A stretch of DNA of 46,453 nt from Akkermansia muciniphila. GTDB taxonomy: Bacteria; Verrucomicrobiota; Verrucomicrobiia; Limisphaerales; UBA9464. The stretch lies in NCBI GenBank assembly GCA_945883815.1, contig CAMCYJ010000021.1, positions 1 through 46,453 of the forward strand, in the 5' to 3' direction. The translations under genes and the position numbers were made by a program. Below the pieces are notes generated by a model, which worked only from the letters and a program-made list of their open reading frames with translations, was not told the DNA's origin and made no database searches. Positions 1 to 9,489 of this stretch are shown here, piece after piece (position 1 is the stretch's first letter; every line of letters starts with the position of its first letter).

Positions 1-1
1 C

Positions 2-1678
2 TACCTGGGTGGATCGCGCAACGACTACGGGGCGGTCATGGGCAACGACAACGTGACCGACGATTTTGTCATCGGTGCCCCGGAGCCGCCCAACCTCGAC
101 CCCTGGGAACGGGCCCGCGCCGACCGGAACAGCTATCAACGGGTCCGCACCCGGCTCGACGTGGCCCACCTCATCGACTTCATGCTGCTGTGGACCTACG
201 GGGACTGCGAGTCGGAGTTCCGGAGCTGCGGCCCGCTCGAACCCGGCACCGGGTTCAAGTTCTGGATCGCCGACGCCGACGGCTTCCTGCGCACCAGCGC
301 GCTCAACCTCAACCGCACCGACCGCGAGGGGCCCGGCGGATTCTTCGGGGCGCTGGTCCGCGAAGGGAATCCAGACTTCCGCACGCTCTTGGCCGATCGG
401 ATTCATCGTCACTTCTTCAACGATGGGGCGCTCACCCCGGCGGCCTTGGAGAACCGTCTCAATCTTCGCATGCGCGAAATCGCCGACAGCCTTGTGGCCG
501 AGTCGGCCCGGTGGAACCAGCGCACACCGGCCTCCTGGGAAGGAGCGGCCGCCACGATCCGCACGCAATTGTTCCCAAGGCGCACGGCCACCCTGCTGAG
601 CCAACTGCGCGCCCGGGGCCTGTACCCCAACTTCGATCCGCCGAAATTCGATGTGCGGGGAGGCACCGTCGCGTCGGGGTTCCGCCCACAGCTCAGCGCC
701 CCCTCGGGCAGCATCTTTTACACGCTCGACGGTAGCGATCCGCGGCTGCCCGGCGGGGCCGTCTCACCGGCCGCGAAACTCTGGGCTGCCGACGCGCTGA
801 CGGTGGAGTCGGACCTGACCGTCACTACTCGCGTCCGTTCCACATCCGGCGCCTGGTCTGCAGTGGACGCCGCGACGTTCCGATTGCGCGCGCCGCGCCG
901 ACCTGGACCCGGCGACCTATTGCCCGTCGAGATCCACTACAACCCCTCGACCGGCGGCGAGTCGGAGTTCATCGAGTTGCGCAATACGACCGCCGACCCG
1001 CTCGACCTCTCTCGTTGCGCCTTGTCCGGCGGTATCAGCCTGGTGTTCCCGAACGCGACCGTGGTGGCCCCCGGCGGATCCCTGGTCGCGGTGCGCGACC
1101 CGATCGGCTTCGCCGCCCGCTACCTGGCTCCCAGCTCGGCAGGTGCCCGGGCAGGCATCCGCACGGTGGGACCGTGGGTTGGGGCGCTGGACAACTCCGG
1201 CGAACGCATCGCCCTGCTCGGAGCCGATGGCTTGGAACTCTGGTCGGTGACCTACGGCACCCAGACCCCCTGGCCCGTGCGCGCCGATGGGGACGGTCGC
1301 TCGCTGGTACTGGCCGAGCCATCGACCCCACCCACCACTCGGGATGCAATGAATGCCTACCTAGCCGACGGTCGACGATGGTTCCCAAGCCTCGCCGACC
1401 ACGGCACTCCCGGTTGGACGGACCCGTTCCGGGCCTCCGTCGTGGAGAAGCCCGATGGTCCGGTCCTCGAGTGGCCCGCCGTCTCCGGCGAGAGCTACCG
1501 CGTCGAGTCCACGGAGCGCCTGGCCGACCCCATCTGGACGGTGCTCGAACAGGGACCGGCACCCCACGACGAAATCCGTCGCCGCCCCTTGTTGCCAGCC
1601 CCATCACCCGGCTCGCCCGCCGGAGCCGACCCGTTGGCCGACCCAGCGCGCTTCTACCGGGTTCTTTGGATCCGGTGA
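2..1678 (+). CDS. CotH kinase / lamin-tail domain protein, C-terminal part
   Basis: This is the last 558 codons of a large, probably secreted protein; the frame is open to the window edge, so its start lies outside. About the first 190 residues match the end of a CotH-like protein kinase domain (motifs DFMLLWTYGDCESEF and RIHRHFFNDGALTP). Next comes a chitobiase C-terminal-like module around residues 220-290 (FYTLDGSDPR), then a lamin-tail domain around 310-420 (PVEIHYNPS, EFIELRNTT), then a short C-terminal sandwich. In Verrucomicrobiota these proteins are large exported or cell-surface proteins; CotH domains elsewhere phosphorylate extracellular proteins. The catalytic part of the kinase fold is not visible, so activity cannot be judged. 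The next gene is convergent. The family call is firm, the function is not. Confidence 0.8.
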   Translation, partial: YLGGSRNDYGAVMGNDNVTDDFVIGAPEPPNLDPWERARADRNSYQRVRTRLDVAHLIDFMLLWTYGDCESEFRSCGPLEPGTGFKFWIADADGFLRTSALNLNRTDREGPGGFFGALVREGNPDFRTLLADRIHRHFFNDGALTPAALENRLNLRMREIADSLVAESARWNQRTPASWEGAAATIRTQLFPRRTATLLSQLRARGLYPNFDPPKFDVRGGTVASGFRPQLSAPSGSIFYTLDGSDPRLPGGAVSPAAKLWAADALTVESDLTVTTRVRSTSGAWSAVDAATFRLRAPRRPGPGDLLPVEIHYNPSTGGESEFIELRNTTADPLDLSRCALSGGISLVFPNATVVAPGGSLVAVRDPIGFAARYLAPSSAGARAGIRTVGPWVGALDNSGERIALLGADGLELWSVTYGTQTPWPVRADGDGRSLVLAEPSTPPTTRDAMNAYLADGRRWFPSLADHGTPGWTDPFRASVVEKPDGPVLEWPAVSGESYRVESTERLADPIWTVLEQGPAPHDEIRRRPLLPAPSPGSPAGADPLADPARFYRVLWIR

Positions 1679-1683
1679 CCCGG

Positions 1684-1727
1684 CGAAAAAATATCCCAAA
1701 ATAGCAACGGCTCACTCAGGCCGCTGC
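1684..1727 (-). terminator. Probable Rho-independent terminator of the Gfo/Idh/MocA gene
   Basis: Read on the minus strand, GCAGCGGC (1727-1720) pairs with GCCGTTGC (1711-1704), an 8-bp stem with one G-U pair. The loop is 8 bases and a T-rich tract follows (1703-1686). It lies about 50 bases after the oxidoreductase stop codon and in the convergent gap before the CotH gene end, where a terminator is expected. Seen by eye; no folding energy was calculated. Confidence 0.45.
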
Positions 1728-1774
1728 AGACCTGGGGTCCAGGGCCAGCCCTGAAATGCCGCCCCATGCGCTGC

Positions 1775-3127
1775 CTAAACCGATTCGGGGATCCGATAGC
1801 CCTTGCGGTAGGCGGGCTTCAGCAGCGCGTTGGCGGCGGAGTTGTTGGTGAAGCGTTCGTGCACCGGATCGAAGTACAACTGCTTCTGCCCGACCCGGTA
1901 AGAGATGTTCGCCATATGGACCAGGCAGGCGCTCGGATGGGCCAGCGCGATATCCGCGTTGGGAATCTTCCGGGAGCGGATGCAGTCGATAAAATTGGGC
2001 TGATGCCACTTGTCGGGAAAGTACCCCTTGTCTTGGTCGATCACCCGCCCGCCCTCGACGACTACTTGCCAACCGCAGCCATGGCGACCGAGGTACATCA
2101 TCGCCCGGGTGCCGTAGATCTCGACTCGTGTGGCCGAGGTCGGCCAGTGCGGCCACTGGTCACCGTAGCGCACTTCGCCGGGAAACTTCCGCAGATACGG
2201 GGTGGCATTGCCGCTCTCGCAGGTCATTGAAAAGTCCCCATAGTCGTAGGTGATACACTGGAACTCCGGAACCTCGCGCTTCGACTGGAAGGCGTAATTG
2301 CCACCCGTGCAAAGAACCGAACGCGGGTGGCCGGGATCGCCCAGCACCATTCGGGTCAGGTCCATTTGATGACTGGCGTCGTCCGCCAGGGTGCCACCCT
2401 TGTAATCCCACCAAGGGTGCCAGTTTTGATGACGACCCGGATTGTAAGGCACCTTGGGTGCGGGCCCAAGCCATGCATCCCAATCGAGCCCGGCCGGAGC
2501 GGGACCATCGGGCACCGGTTCCCATCGCGAACCATCCAGCATGTTGTAGACCTTCACGTGGACGATGCGACCCAACTTGCCACTGGCGATGTAATCCCGG
2601 GCCGACGCGGCATACGGACCGCTTCGATTCTGAAAACCCACCTGGACGATGCGGCCGTACTTGCGGGCCGCTTCGATCATTTTGCGGCCCTCCCAGATGG
2701 CATTGCAGGGGTTCTTCTCCACATACACGTCCTTGCCCGCCTGACAGGCCATGACGGTGGCCAGTGCATGCCAGTGTTCGGGTGTCGCGATGACCACCGC
2801 ATCCACCTCGCGGTCATCGAGGGCCACCCGCATGTCGGAGATCCGCTGAGGCGCCCGCTTTTGAACCCGGGTCAGGTCCTTCATGATCCCATCACCACGA
2901 TCCTTCCAGATGTCGCAGACATACTTGAACTCCACACCCGGCAACCGGGACATCCCGGCTGAATGATTGGAACCACGCCCCCCGGCTCCGATGAGTGCGA
3001 GCACCACCCGTTGAGAAGGAGCGGAGGTCGAGGCTGCTCGATCATTCGAAGCGCGGGCCGAAACCGCGGCGACACCCACCGCCGAACCAGCCAGGAAATG
3101 ACGCCGAGAAAATAAGGGAGAGCTCAT
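1775..3127 (-). CDS. Tat-exported Gfo/Idh/MocA family oxidoreductase
   Basis: A 450-residue NAD(P)-dependent sugar or inositol oxidoreductase of the Gfo/Idh/MocA family. The start at 3127 gives a twin-arginine signal (SRRHFLAGSAVGVAAVSA); an upstream in-frame start at 3223 would add 32 residues without signal character. The Rossmann fold follows with LALIGAGGRGSNHS. The family signature is VVIATPEHWHALATVMACQAGKDVYVEK in the order expected: nucleotide contacts in ATPEHW and the conserved EK(N)P motif. The C-terminal alpha/beta domain contains GGTLADDASHQMDL, near the expected catalytic lysine/histidine region. Such exported members are numerous in Verrucomicrobiota and Planctomycetota, where they are linked to breakdown of plant or algal sugars. 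It is divergent from the DUF1549/1553-DUF1501 pair, which suggests shared control. The substrate is unknown. Confidence 0.9.
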   Translation of the reverse strand: MSSPLFSRRHFLAGSAVGVAAVSARASNDRAASTSAPSQRVVLALIGAGGRGSNHSAGMSRLPGVEFKYVCDIWKDRGDGIMKDLTRVQKRAPQRISDMRVALDDREVDAVVIATPEHWHALATVMACQAGKDVYVEKNPCNAIWEGRKMIEAARKYGRIVQVGFQNRSGPYAASARDYIASGKLGRIVHVKVYNMLDGSRWEPVPDGPAPAGLDWDAWLGPAPKVPYNPGRHQNWHPWWDYKGGTLADDASHQMDLTRMVLGDPGHPRSVLCTGGNYAFQSKREVPEFQCITYDYGDFSMTCESGNATPYLRKFPGEVRYGDQWPHWPTSATRVEIYGTRAMMYLGRHGCGWQVVVEGGRVIDQDKGYFPDKWHQPNFIDCIRSRKIPNADIALAHPSACLVHMANISYRVGQKQLYFDPVHERFTNNSAANALLKPAYRKGYRIPESV

Positions 3128-3270
3128 GGGAGGCTGAAAGAGATGACAAATCCAGCGACGCGAATCCACCTCTGATTCGATCCAAGTTCTTGATCCCTTC
3201 TCGGCCGATTTGCGAGACCACAACGGTTTGTGGCTGACGCGGATTTGCCAACTCGGGTAAACCGTCCCCG
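3128..3270. promoter_or_regulatory. Divergent intergenic region with two short inverted repeats
   Basis: This 143-base gap separates the divergent oxidoreductase and cytochrome-c-like genes and must hold both promoters. Two perfect inverted repeats are visible: CGAATC-N7-GATTCG at 3161-3179 and CCACAA-CGGT-TTGTGG at 3218-3233. The second has the compact symmetry of a repressor operator. No convincing -35/-10 pair was seen, and the arms are only 6 bp, so chance cannot be excluded. Confidence 0.3.
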
Positions 3271-6200
3271 ATGCCCCGCGACGTGCGCTCCCGTTTGGGA
3301 ACCAACCTGCTCTTCCAGGGACATTGGCGGACTGTGCTCCTAGCGTGGTTGCTCGTGAGGACGGTCCCGCTTCTCACCGCTCAATCAGGAGCAGCCTCGA
3401 TCGATTTTTTCGAATCGAGGATCCGCCCATTCCTGATCACGGATTGTCAAGAATGCCACGGTCTTCAGCACCAGCGGGGCGGCCTGAGGGTCGATTCCCG
3501 CGAGGCCCTGCTTCGCGGTGGCGATTCCGGTCCGGCGGTGGTGCCGGGCCATGCCCAGGAAAGCCGATTATTCCGCGCCATCCGGCATTTGGAACCCGAT
3601 CTGTTGATGCCCAAGGAACGGCCACGCCTACCGGATACGGTGATCGGCGATGTGGCTCGTTGGATTGATGCCGGAGCGGTTTTCCCATTGGTTTCAGGCT
3701 CTCAAACCAACTCTACCAGCATCGCCTCGGCATGGCCCCGGGTTTTCGAGGCACGTCGGCAGTGGTGGAGTTTTCAGCCTCCCGTCTCGGCACCCATTCC
3801 CGCGGTGAATCACCCGGAGTGGTCCACCCACCCCGTGGATCGATTCATCCTCGCACGACTGGAGTCCGAAGGTTTACGGCCAGCCCCTCCGGCCGCTCCC
3901 CACGTCTGGTTGCGGCGAGTGCATTGGGCCATCACTGGACTGCCTCCGGAACCGACCGAGGTGGCAGCCTTCATCGCGGACTCTTCGCCCGAGGCCCGAG
4001 CCCGGATTGTGGATTCATTGCTGGCCTCCCCGCGGTTTGGCGAACGGTGGGCTCGTCACTGGATGGATTTGGTGCGATTCGCCGACTCCTATGGCCACGA
4101 GCAGGACTACACCATCCCGTATGCCTGGCGCTACCGAGACTACCTCATCCGCGCCTTCAATGCCGACGTGCCCTACGACCTGTTCGTCCAGGAACACCTG
4201 GCAGGCGACCTCTTGCCGAACCCGCGCCGACATCCCGGAATCGGTTTCAATGAGTCGGTGCTGGCAACCGGATTCTGGTACTTGCATCAGGCCACCCACG
4301 CTCCGGTCGATCCAGTGCAAGATGAGGCTGATCGTGTGGACAACCAGTTGGATGTTTTCTCCAAGACTTTCCTGGGGCTTACCGTGGCCTGCGCGCGCTG
4401 CCACGACCACAAGTTCGACGCCATCTCCACCCGCGACTACTACAGCTTGAGCGGCTTCTTGCGGGCCTCCCGACAAGACATCGCCTGCAGCGACCCGGAC
4501 GGCACGCTGGAACCCCGACTTGAATCCCTGATTCAAGATCACCGTTCCCTCTCGGAAAGCCTCCGGCTCATCGTTCGGAAGGGCCTGAAAAACTCATCCC
4601 CTCGCATCGCTCCTTACCTGATTCAGGCACAGGAACTCCTCCGATCCCCCATTGCGTCCAATGCCTGGGCCGGACGGGTGCAGGCAACCGCCCAAAGCCA
4701 TGGGCTGAATGCGGGAATCCTCGAGCGCTGGGTCACCGAAGTTCGAGCCGCGACCCCGGCCACCTCCCACCACCCGCTGCGCCCATGGCTGGATACGGAC
4801 ACACCCCTTTCCGTGGCTTCCGAATCGAAGGCTTCCGCCACCATGCCCGGGACCACCAACCCTCCCGCGTGGACACTTAGACCCGAGACCAATACCTGGA
4901 AGGCCAGCGGACAAGCCTTCCGAACAACGGAATCCGGTCTGGGCACATGGCGGGTCGGTTCGCTGGGGCTGGAATTCCTGCCGAATGCCATCGCCCACAG
5001 CGGTCGATGGGCCCCAAACCTTCAGGGAACCCTGCGTTCTCCCACCTTCACACTGACCCACGATCATCTCCATTTGCGTGTGGCCGGACGCAGCGGACGG
5101 GTCCGGCTCATCATCGCCCGCTATGGCCTCCGCGAGTTCAACCCCCTGCTCTTCGAATCCACCCAGATCGATGTGGATGTCGGGGCTGATTTCACCTGGC
5201 GGACCATTTCTTCAGGGCTTCACCGGCATCGAGGACGCCTGGCTTACTTGGAATTGCTGGATGATGGAGACGGATTCGTTGCGCTCGACCAGGTGGTTTC
5301 CTCCGACGATCCAAAACCTCCGCTGCCACCTGCAACGGCCTGGAATCCAAAAACCAAAAACACCTCCCTGCCCAAGGCCGAGGCTCTCGAGAAGGCGGTC
5401 CGTGAAGGCGTCGGATCTTGGGCTCAAGGAACGCCGGATCTACCCGGACTGCAGCTCACCTCAGATCTCTGGCATCGAGGTTTGGTGGATTGGGGAAGCT
5501 CCGAAAAACCCCTTTCCAGCCTGATTGCTCCCATCCGTGCGGCAGCCCAGCGACTGCCGAATCCGATGCGCAGTCTGGCCATGACCGATGGCTCTGCGGA
5601 ACCCACCCGCGTCTTCCTTCGCGGTGAACCCAAGAATCCGGGCGAACCGGTTCAACGCCGTTTCCTGGAGGCCGTCTCAGGCCCCGAACCGATGGCCATT
5701 GCTCAGGGCAGCGGGCGTCTGGAATGGGCCCGAGCGGTCACCTCACCCTCCAATCCTTTCCTCCATCGGGTCATCGTGAACCGGGTCTGGGCTCACTTGT
5801 TCGGACGCGGCCTGGTCGAGACGGTGGACAATTTCGGCTCTCTGGGTTCCCGACCGTCCCATCCGGAACTGCTCGACCATCTGGCCCTCGGGTTCTGCAG
5901 CGAGGGCGGCTCGATCAAGCGGTTGATCCGCACACTGTGCCTGAGCGAGACCTTCGCCCAATCCAGCGAACCCGGGGATCCCGAGGCGGAGACACGTGAC
6001 CCGTCCAACCGGCTTCTCCACCGGCAGAACCTACGCCGTCTGGAGGCGGAGGCTCTGCGCGATGCGCTCCTGGCCACCGCAGGAAACTTGAATCACTTCC
6101 AATTCGGACCGCCGGTCCTCACCCACATCACCCCCTTCATGGGAGACCGCATGTGGGTCCGTAATGCCAACGGTCCTCTGGATGGCGCTCAACGGCGATC

Positions 6201-6600
6201 GGTGTACCAGGAGACCCGCCGCAACTTCCTCTCGCCCCTGATGGTGACCTTCGACCTGCCCATCCCAGACTCCACAGTCGGGCGTCGGAACCAGTCCAAT
6301 GTCCCGGCCCAGGCCTTGGCGCTGATGAATGACCCCTTCGTCCGAAATCAGTCGTCCGCCTGGGCCAGACGTTTGCTGGCGGAGGGCCGAACCGAGACCC
6401 TCGACCGCCTCCAGCGCCTGTACCTGCAAGCCTTCGGACGACCTCCCACCCCTGAGGAAATCCAGGCGCTTCAGGGCCTTTTGACCACCCAGACTCAGCC
6501 ACTGGCGTCATTGCCCGATGGACCGGATCGAGACATCCGCCTGTGGACTGAAGTCTGCCACGCCCTGTTCATGACCCAGGAGTTCGCCCATGTCCCCTGA
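3271..6600 (+). CDS. DUF1549/DUF1553 'planctomycete cytochrome c' protein (copy 1)
   Basis: An 1109-residue exported protein of the PSCyt1-DUF1549-DUF1553 family, at the usual length. A hydrophobic N-terminal segment (residues 20-37) looks like a Sec signal. A CxxCH motif at residues 59-63 (CQECH) matches the PSCyt1 domain; a second CxxCH at 374-378 (CARCH) sits at the end of DUF1549, which holds DRFILARLESEGL and RWARHWMDLVRFADS. DUF1553 follows near the C-terminus (NRVWAHLFGRGLVETVDNFG). The CxxCH motifs suggest heme binding, but the family's reaction has not been settled. It overlaps the following DUF1501 gene by 11 bases, so the two are almost certainly co-translated. A 36%-like distant paralogue is not claimed, but a second family member lies at 33182-36232. 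Confidence 0.92.
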   Translation: MPRDVRSRLGTNLLFQGHWRTVLLAWLLVRTVPLLTAQSGAASIDFFESRIRPFLITDCQECHGLQHQRGGLRVDSREALLRGGDSGPAVVPGHAQESRLFRAIRHLEPDLLMPKERPRLPDTVIGDVARWIDAGAVFPLVSGSQTNSTSIASAWPRVFEARRQWWSFQPPVSAPIPAVNHPEWSTHPVDRFILARLESEGLRPAPPAAPHVWLRRVHWAITGLPPEPTEVAAFIADSSPEARARIVDSLLASPRFGERWARHWMDLVRFADSYGHEQDYTIPYAWRYRDYLIRAFNADVPYDLFVQEHLAGDLLPNPRRHPGIGFNESVLATGFWYLHQATHAPVDPVQDEADRVDNQLDVFSKTFLGLTVACARCHDHKFDAISTRDYYSLSGFLRASRQDIACSDPDGTLEPRLESLIQDHRSLSESLRLIVRKGLKNSSPRIAPYLIQAQELLRSPIASNAWAGRVQATAQSHGLNAGILERWVTEVRAATPATSHHPLRPWLDTDTPLSVASESKASATMPGTTNPPAWTLRPETNTWKASGQAFRTTESGLGTWRVGSLGLEFLPNAIAHSGRWAPNLQGTLRSPTFTLTHDHLHLRVAGRSGRVRLIIARYGLREFNPLLFESTQIDVDVGADFTWRTISSGLHRHRGRLAYLELLDDGDGFVALDQVVSSDDPKPPLPPATAWNPKTKNTSLPKAEALEKAVREGVGSWAQGTPDLPGLQLTSDLWHRGLVDWGSSEKPLSSLIAPIRAAAQRLPNPMRSLAMTDGSAEPTRVFLRGEPKNPGEPVQRRFLEAVSGPEPMAIAQGSGRLEWARAVTSPSNPFLHRVIVNRVWAHLFGRGLVETVDNFGSLGSRPSHPELLDHLALGFCSEGGSIKRLIRTLCLSETFAQSSEPGDPEAETRDPSNRLLHRQNLRRLEAEALRDALLATAGNLNHFQFGPPVLTHITPFMGDRMWVRNANGPLDGAQRRSVYQETRRNFLSPLMVTFDLPIPDSTVGRRNQSNVPAQALALMNDPFVRNQSSAWARRLLAEGRTETLDRLQRLYLQAFGRPPTPEEIQALQGLLTTQTQPLASLPDGPDRDIRLWTEVCHALFMTQEFAHVP

Positions 6601-8038
6601 CTTCCGCTCCCATCGACCCTCTGCGATCCACGGCCTGAGCCGCCGCCGTCTGCTCATGGATAGCGCACTGGGCTTCGGCGCTCTAGCTTTGGCTTCGCTG
6701 CTGAACGGAACCAGCCAGGCGGCTCCGTCCACCGCCCTGGGGACCTCAGGCCAACGTGGCCGTGCTCACCACCGGCCCCGGGCGAAGAATGTCATTTTCC
6801 TCTACATGGACGGAGGTGTCTCGCAGGTGGACACCTTCGACCCGAAGCCACGCCTCACCCGGGAGGATGGAAAACCCTTCGGATTACGCATGGAACCGAC
6901 GCAGTTCGAGGACAACGGAGCCACCCTGGGCAGTCCGTGGGCGTTCCGACCGTGCGGCCAGAGCGGTCTGCCGGTCAGCGAGTTGTTTCCGCGGGTTGGT
7001 TCCTGTGCCGACGACCTGTGCGTGATCCGTTCGATGGTGTCACGTTTCTCCGAGCACAACGCAGCCAACTATTTCCTGCATTCTGGCAGCGGGATGGCGG
7101 GCCGCCCCAGCATGGGAGCCTGGGCCACCTACGGCCTCGGAACACAGAATCGCGACCTTCCCGGATACGTGGTGCTCGATGGGGGGCTCATTCCCTCGGG
7201 TGGCGTGGACTGCTTCGGACCTGGATTCCTGCCGGCCAGTCATCAGGCCTCTTTGTTGCGCAATGACCTTCCGGCTCTGGCCAATATCCAACCCTTGGAA
7301 GCAACCCCCGGCCTTCAACGCGACAAACTGAGTTCGGTCCGCGCTCTGGATGCCGCCTCCCTGGCCCGCCTGGGATCGCACGACGCCCTGGAGGCCGCCA
7401 TCGCCAACGCAGAACTGGCCTTCCGGATGCAGATGTCGGTGCCCGAGGCGACGGCCATCCACGGGGAATCAGAGGCCACCCGACGCCTCTACGGCTTGGA
7501 CGCCACTTCGGAGCATACCCGCGCCTATGGGCGGCAATGCCTCGTCGCCCGACGGCTCATCGAACGCGGGGTCCGCTTTGTCGAACTGACCTGCACCCGG
7601 GCCCACGGCAATGCCCGGTGGGACGCCCATGGTGATCTGCGCAACAACCACTCGGTCAACGCCCGAGCCATCGACCAACCCATCGCCGGTTTGCTGACCG
7701 ACCTCAAGGCCCGTGGCCTCCTGGATGAAACCGTAGTCCTATGGTCGGGTGAATTCGGCCGGACCCCCTTCGCCCAAGGCCGGGATGGCCGCGACCATAA
7801 TCCCCACGGATTCAGTCTGTGGATGGCCGGAGGCGGTGTTCGTGGAGGCATGGCCTACGGATCGACCGACGAATACGGCTACAAGGCCGCCGAAAACCCC
7901 GTCGAAATCCATGACCTCCATGCCACCCTGCTGCACCTCCTGGGTATCGACCATGAGCGACTGACCTACCGCTTCGGCGGCCGCGACCACCGCCTCACCG
8001 ATGTCCATGGCCGGATCCTCCGGGACCTCCTGGCCTGA
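6590..8038 (+). CDS. Tat-exported DUF1501 protein (copy 1)
   Basis: A 482-residue DUF1501 protein, a family in the alkaline phosphatase/sulfatase superfamily whose substrate is unknown. The N-terminus carries a twin-arginine signal (SRRRLLMDSALGFGALALAS). Recognisable family motifs are VIFLYMDGGVSQVDTFDPK, GSWATYGLG-like AWATYGLGTQN, VVLWSGEFGRTP, and HNPHGFSLWMAGGG, with GGRDHRLTDVHG at the end. Asp and His residues in these blocks are the likely metal ligands by analogy with the superfamily. The ATG lies inside the end of the preceding DUF1553 gene (11-base overlap), the standard pairing of these families. It has a relative at 31740-33185 and a decayed tail of a third at 15454-15534. Confidence 0.92.
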   Translation: MSPDFRSHRPSAIHGLSRRRLLMDSALGFGALALASLLNGTSQAAPSTALGTSGQRGRAHHRPRAKNVIFLYMDGGVSQVDTFDPKPRLTREDGKPFGLRMEPTQFEDNGATLGSPWAFRPCGQSGLPVSELFPRVGSCADDLCVIRSMVSRFSEHNAANYFLHSGSGMAGRPSMGAWATYGLGTQNRDLPGYVVLDGGLIPSGGVDCFGPGFLPASHQASLLRNDLPALANIQPLEATPGLQRDKLSSVRALDAASLARLGSHDALEAAIANAELAFRMQMSVPEATAIHGESEATRRLYGLDATSEHTRAYGRQCLVARRLIERGVRFVELTCTRAHGNARWDAHGDLRNNHSVNARAIDQPIAGLLTDLKARGLLDETVVLWSGEFGRTPFAQGRDGRDHNPHGFSLWMAGGGVRGGMAYGSTDEYGYKAAENPVEIHDLHATLLHLLGIDHERLTYRFGGRDHRLTDVHGRILRDLLA

Positions 8039-8076
8039 TCCCCAAGGGGTCGTCGCCCCAAGGGTCTTGATATTGC

Positions 8077-8559
8077 TTACTCCCCGCCAAGCTTCCTCCG
8101 GCGATACAAGAGATGGTTCAGACAACCGCGCGTGCCCATCGCCAGACGTTCGGCGATCCACCCCACTGTCATCGTCTTCTCCGCCCGCAAGCGCGCCGCC
8201 AAAGCCACCTGCACTGAATCCCCCTTGGGCCGAGTTTTGAGATCAGCTTCCTGCCACCGCCCCCGCTTCAACTCCGCCGCGATCATGAGTTCCGCCTGCG
8301 CCTCCGCCATCTTCGCGCGCTCCTCGCCGTAATGCTCCGCCCCCATCCGCTCGCTCATTTGCGTCAGCAAATCCTCCCGAAACTTCTCCTCGCCCAGACA
8401 CCAACCGCGCCGAATCGGCTTGAACTCTTCGCCTTCCTCCGTGCCGCGCCGTTCCTTTACCCCCCGCTCAAGCCGTTGCCGCCCCGCCAGACTGTCCTTG
8501 GGGATGCCCCACGCGCCCAGTAACCGATCCACCCGCAACCACGCCGGACGTTTCGAGCG
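8077..8559 (-). pseudogene. RAYT-type (IS200-like) transposase, C-terminal fragment
   Basis: The translation matches the C-terminal accessory half of REP-associated tyrosine transposases found in Verrucomicrobiota: PAWLRVDRLLGAWGI, RRGWCLGEEKFREDLL, and an HTH-like end (TMTVGWIAERLAMGT). Homology runs upstream to about 8559, where an in-frame TAG stands, so there is no natural start; the only start codon available is a TTG at 8538. The N-terminal HUH/Y1 catalytic domain, which cuts single-stranded DNA, is missing completely. It is therefore a relic. It abuts the broken DPxAA-repeat gene on the other strand, which also lacks its beginning, so the two truncations may come from one deletion near 8560-8640. 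Confidence 0.75.
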
Positions 8560-8640
8560 CTACTCGACTACAAACTCCGGGCCATACAGGGAAAGTGCTT
8601 CGGCCACTTTACCTTTCAATATTAAGATCATTTCCCCCTT

Positions 8641-9306
8641 CAGCGCGATCCGCAGGCGGTGATGGCCTACGCCCAGGATCTCCCGCCGGGCAGCCAGCAG
8701 AAATCCTTTGTCGAGACGTCTGCACGCCAATGGGCCGAGCGGGGCCCCGCTGCCGCCCAGGCCATCCTGCAGAACCTGCCCGAAGGCGAAGCCAAACAAT
8801 CTTTCGTGCAGGGCCTGGTCTCCGGCATGGCGCAGAACGATCCGATGATGGCGGCCTCGTATGTGGCTAATTTCCCCGCAGGCGAGGCGCAGAACTCCGC
8901 GGCTTCGTCGGTCATCAGCCAATGGACCTTGACCGATCCGGCTGCCGCCTCGCAGTGGGCGGCGGGTTTCAAGGGTGAGGCTCGGGAGAGGGCGTTGGAT
9001 ACGGTCATCTAAAGGTGGGCGCGCAACGATCCGCAGGCCTCGGCGCAGTGGCTCGCGGAGTTGCCGAATGACGCTGCCAAACAGGTCGCGATCAACACCT
9101 ACGTGAACCACCTGTCGATGGAATATCCCCAGCTCGCCGCGACCGTGATCGCTGATTTGACCAGTGATCTCCAACCCAGCATGGCCATCCAGCAAATCGC
9201 CCAAGGTTGGTTGCGCACGGATCCGGTGGCGGCCGAACAATGGCTCAACAGCACCGCGCTGCCCAAGGAGCAGATCCGGCAGATCCTGGGCAAGGGCAAG
9301 GAGTAG
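8641..9306 (+). pseudogene. DPxAA-repeat protein, 5'-truncated and with an in-frame stop
   Basis: The frame encodes degenerate repeats of about 30-36 residues with the pattern W-A-x(2)-D-P-x-A-A-x(2)-W and a following small/Gly-rich turn (WTLTDPAAASQWAAGF, WARNDPQASAQWLAEL, WLRTDPVAAEQWLNS). Such helical repeat proteins are common, and of unknown role, in Verrucomicrobiota. The coding pattern begins abruptly at 8641 with no start. A TAA at 9010-9012 interrupts it, but the same frame continues with the repeat pattern straight after; a CAA-to-TAA change (Gln to stop) would explain it. The end at 9306 looks natural (charged tail GKGKE). The function is unknown. Confidence 0.65.
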
Positions 9307-9324
9307 AGGCGTCGACGCTGGTCC

Positions 9325-9489
9325 TCAACCCGGTCCCGTTCCCTCCGATTTCCGGGCGAGCGTCTCAACGGCGGTTGCGATCCTCTCCTGACTCGCCAGC
9401 AAGCGCCGGCCCCAGCGGGCGACGCCGCTGATGCCGAAGATGATCAACAGGCAGCAGGCGGACCAGAAGATGGCTGAAAAGAGCATCAT
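9325..9489 (-). CDS. Possible small membrane protein (54 residues)
   Basis: A short minus-strand frame has one strongly hydrophobic segment (MLFSAIFWSACCLLIIFGISG) shortened here to LFSAIFWSACCLLIIFGIS, followed by a basic and amphipathic tail (ARWGRRLLASQ, IATAVETLARK). The organisation is like a single-pass membrane protein with a short coiled-coil tail. The frame stays open upstream of the two adjacent ATGs at 9484-9489 to a stop near 9548, with protein-like sequence (YQVGNFTLIT), so the true gene may be longer and truncated. No family was recognised, and composition bias of GC-rich DNA could also give this. Confidence 0.3.
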   Translation of the reverse strand: MMLFSAIFWSACCLLIIFGISGVARWGRRLLASQERIATAVETLARKSEGTGPG

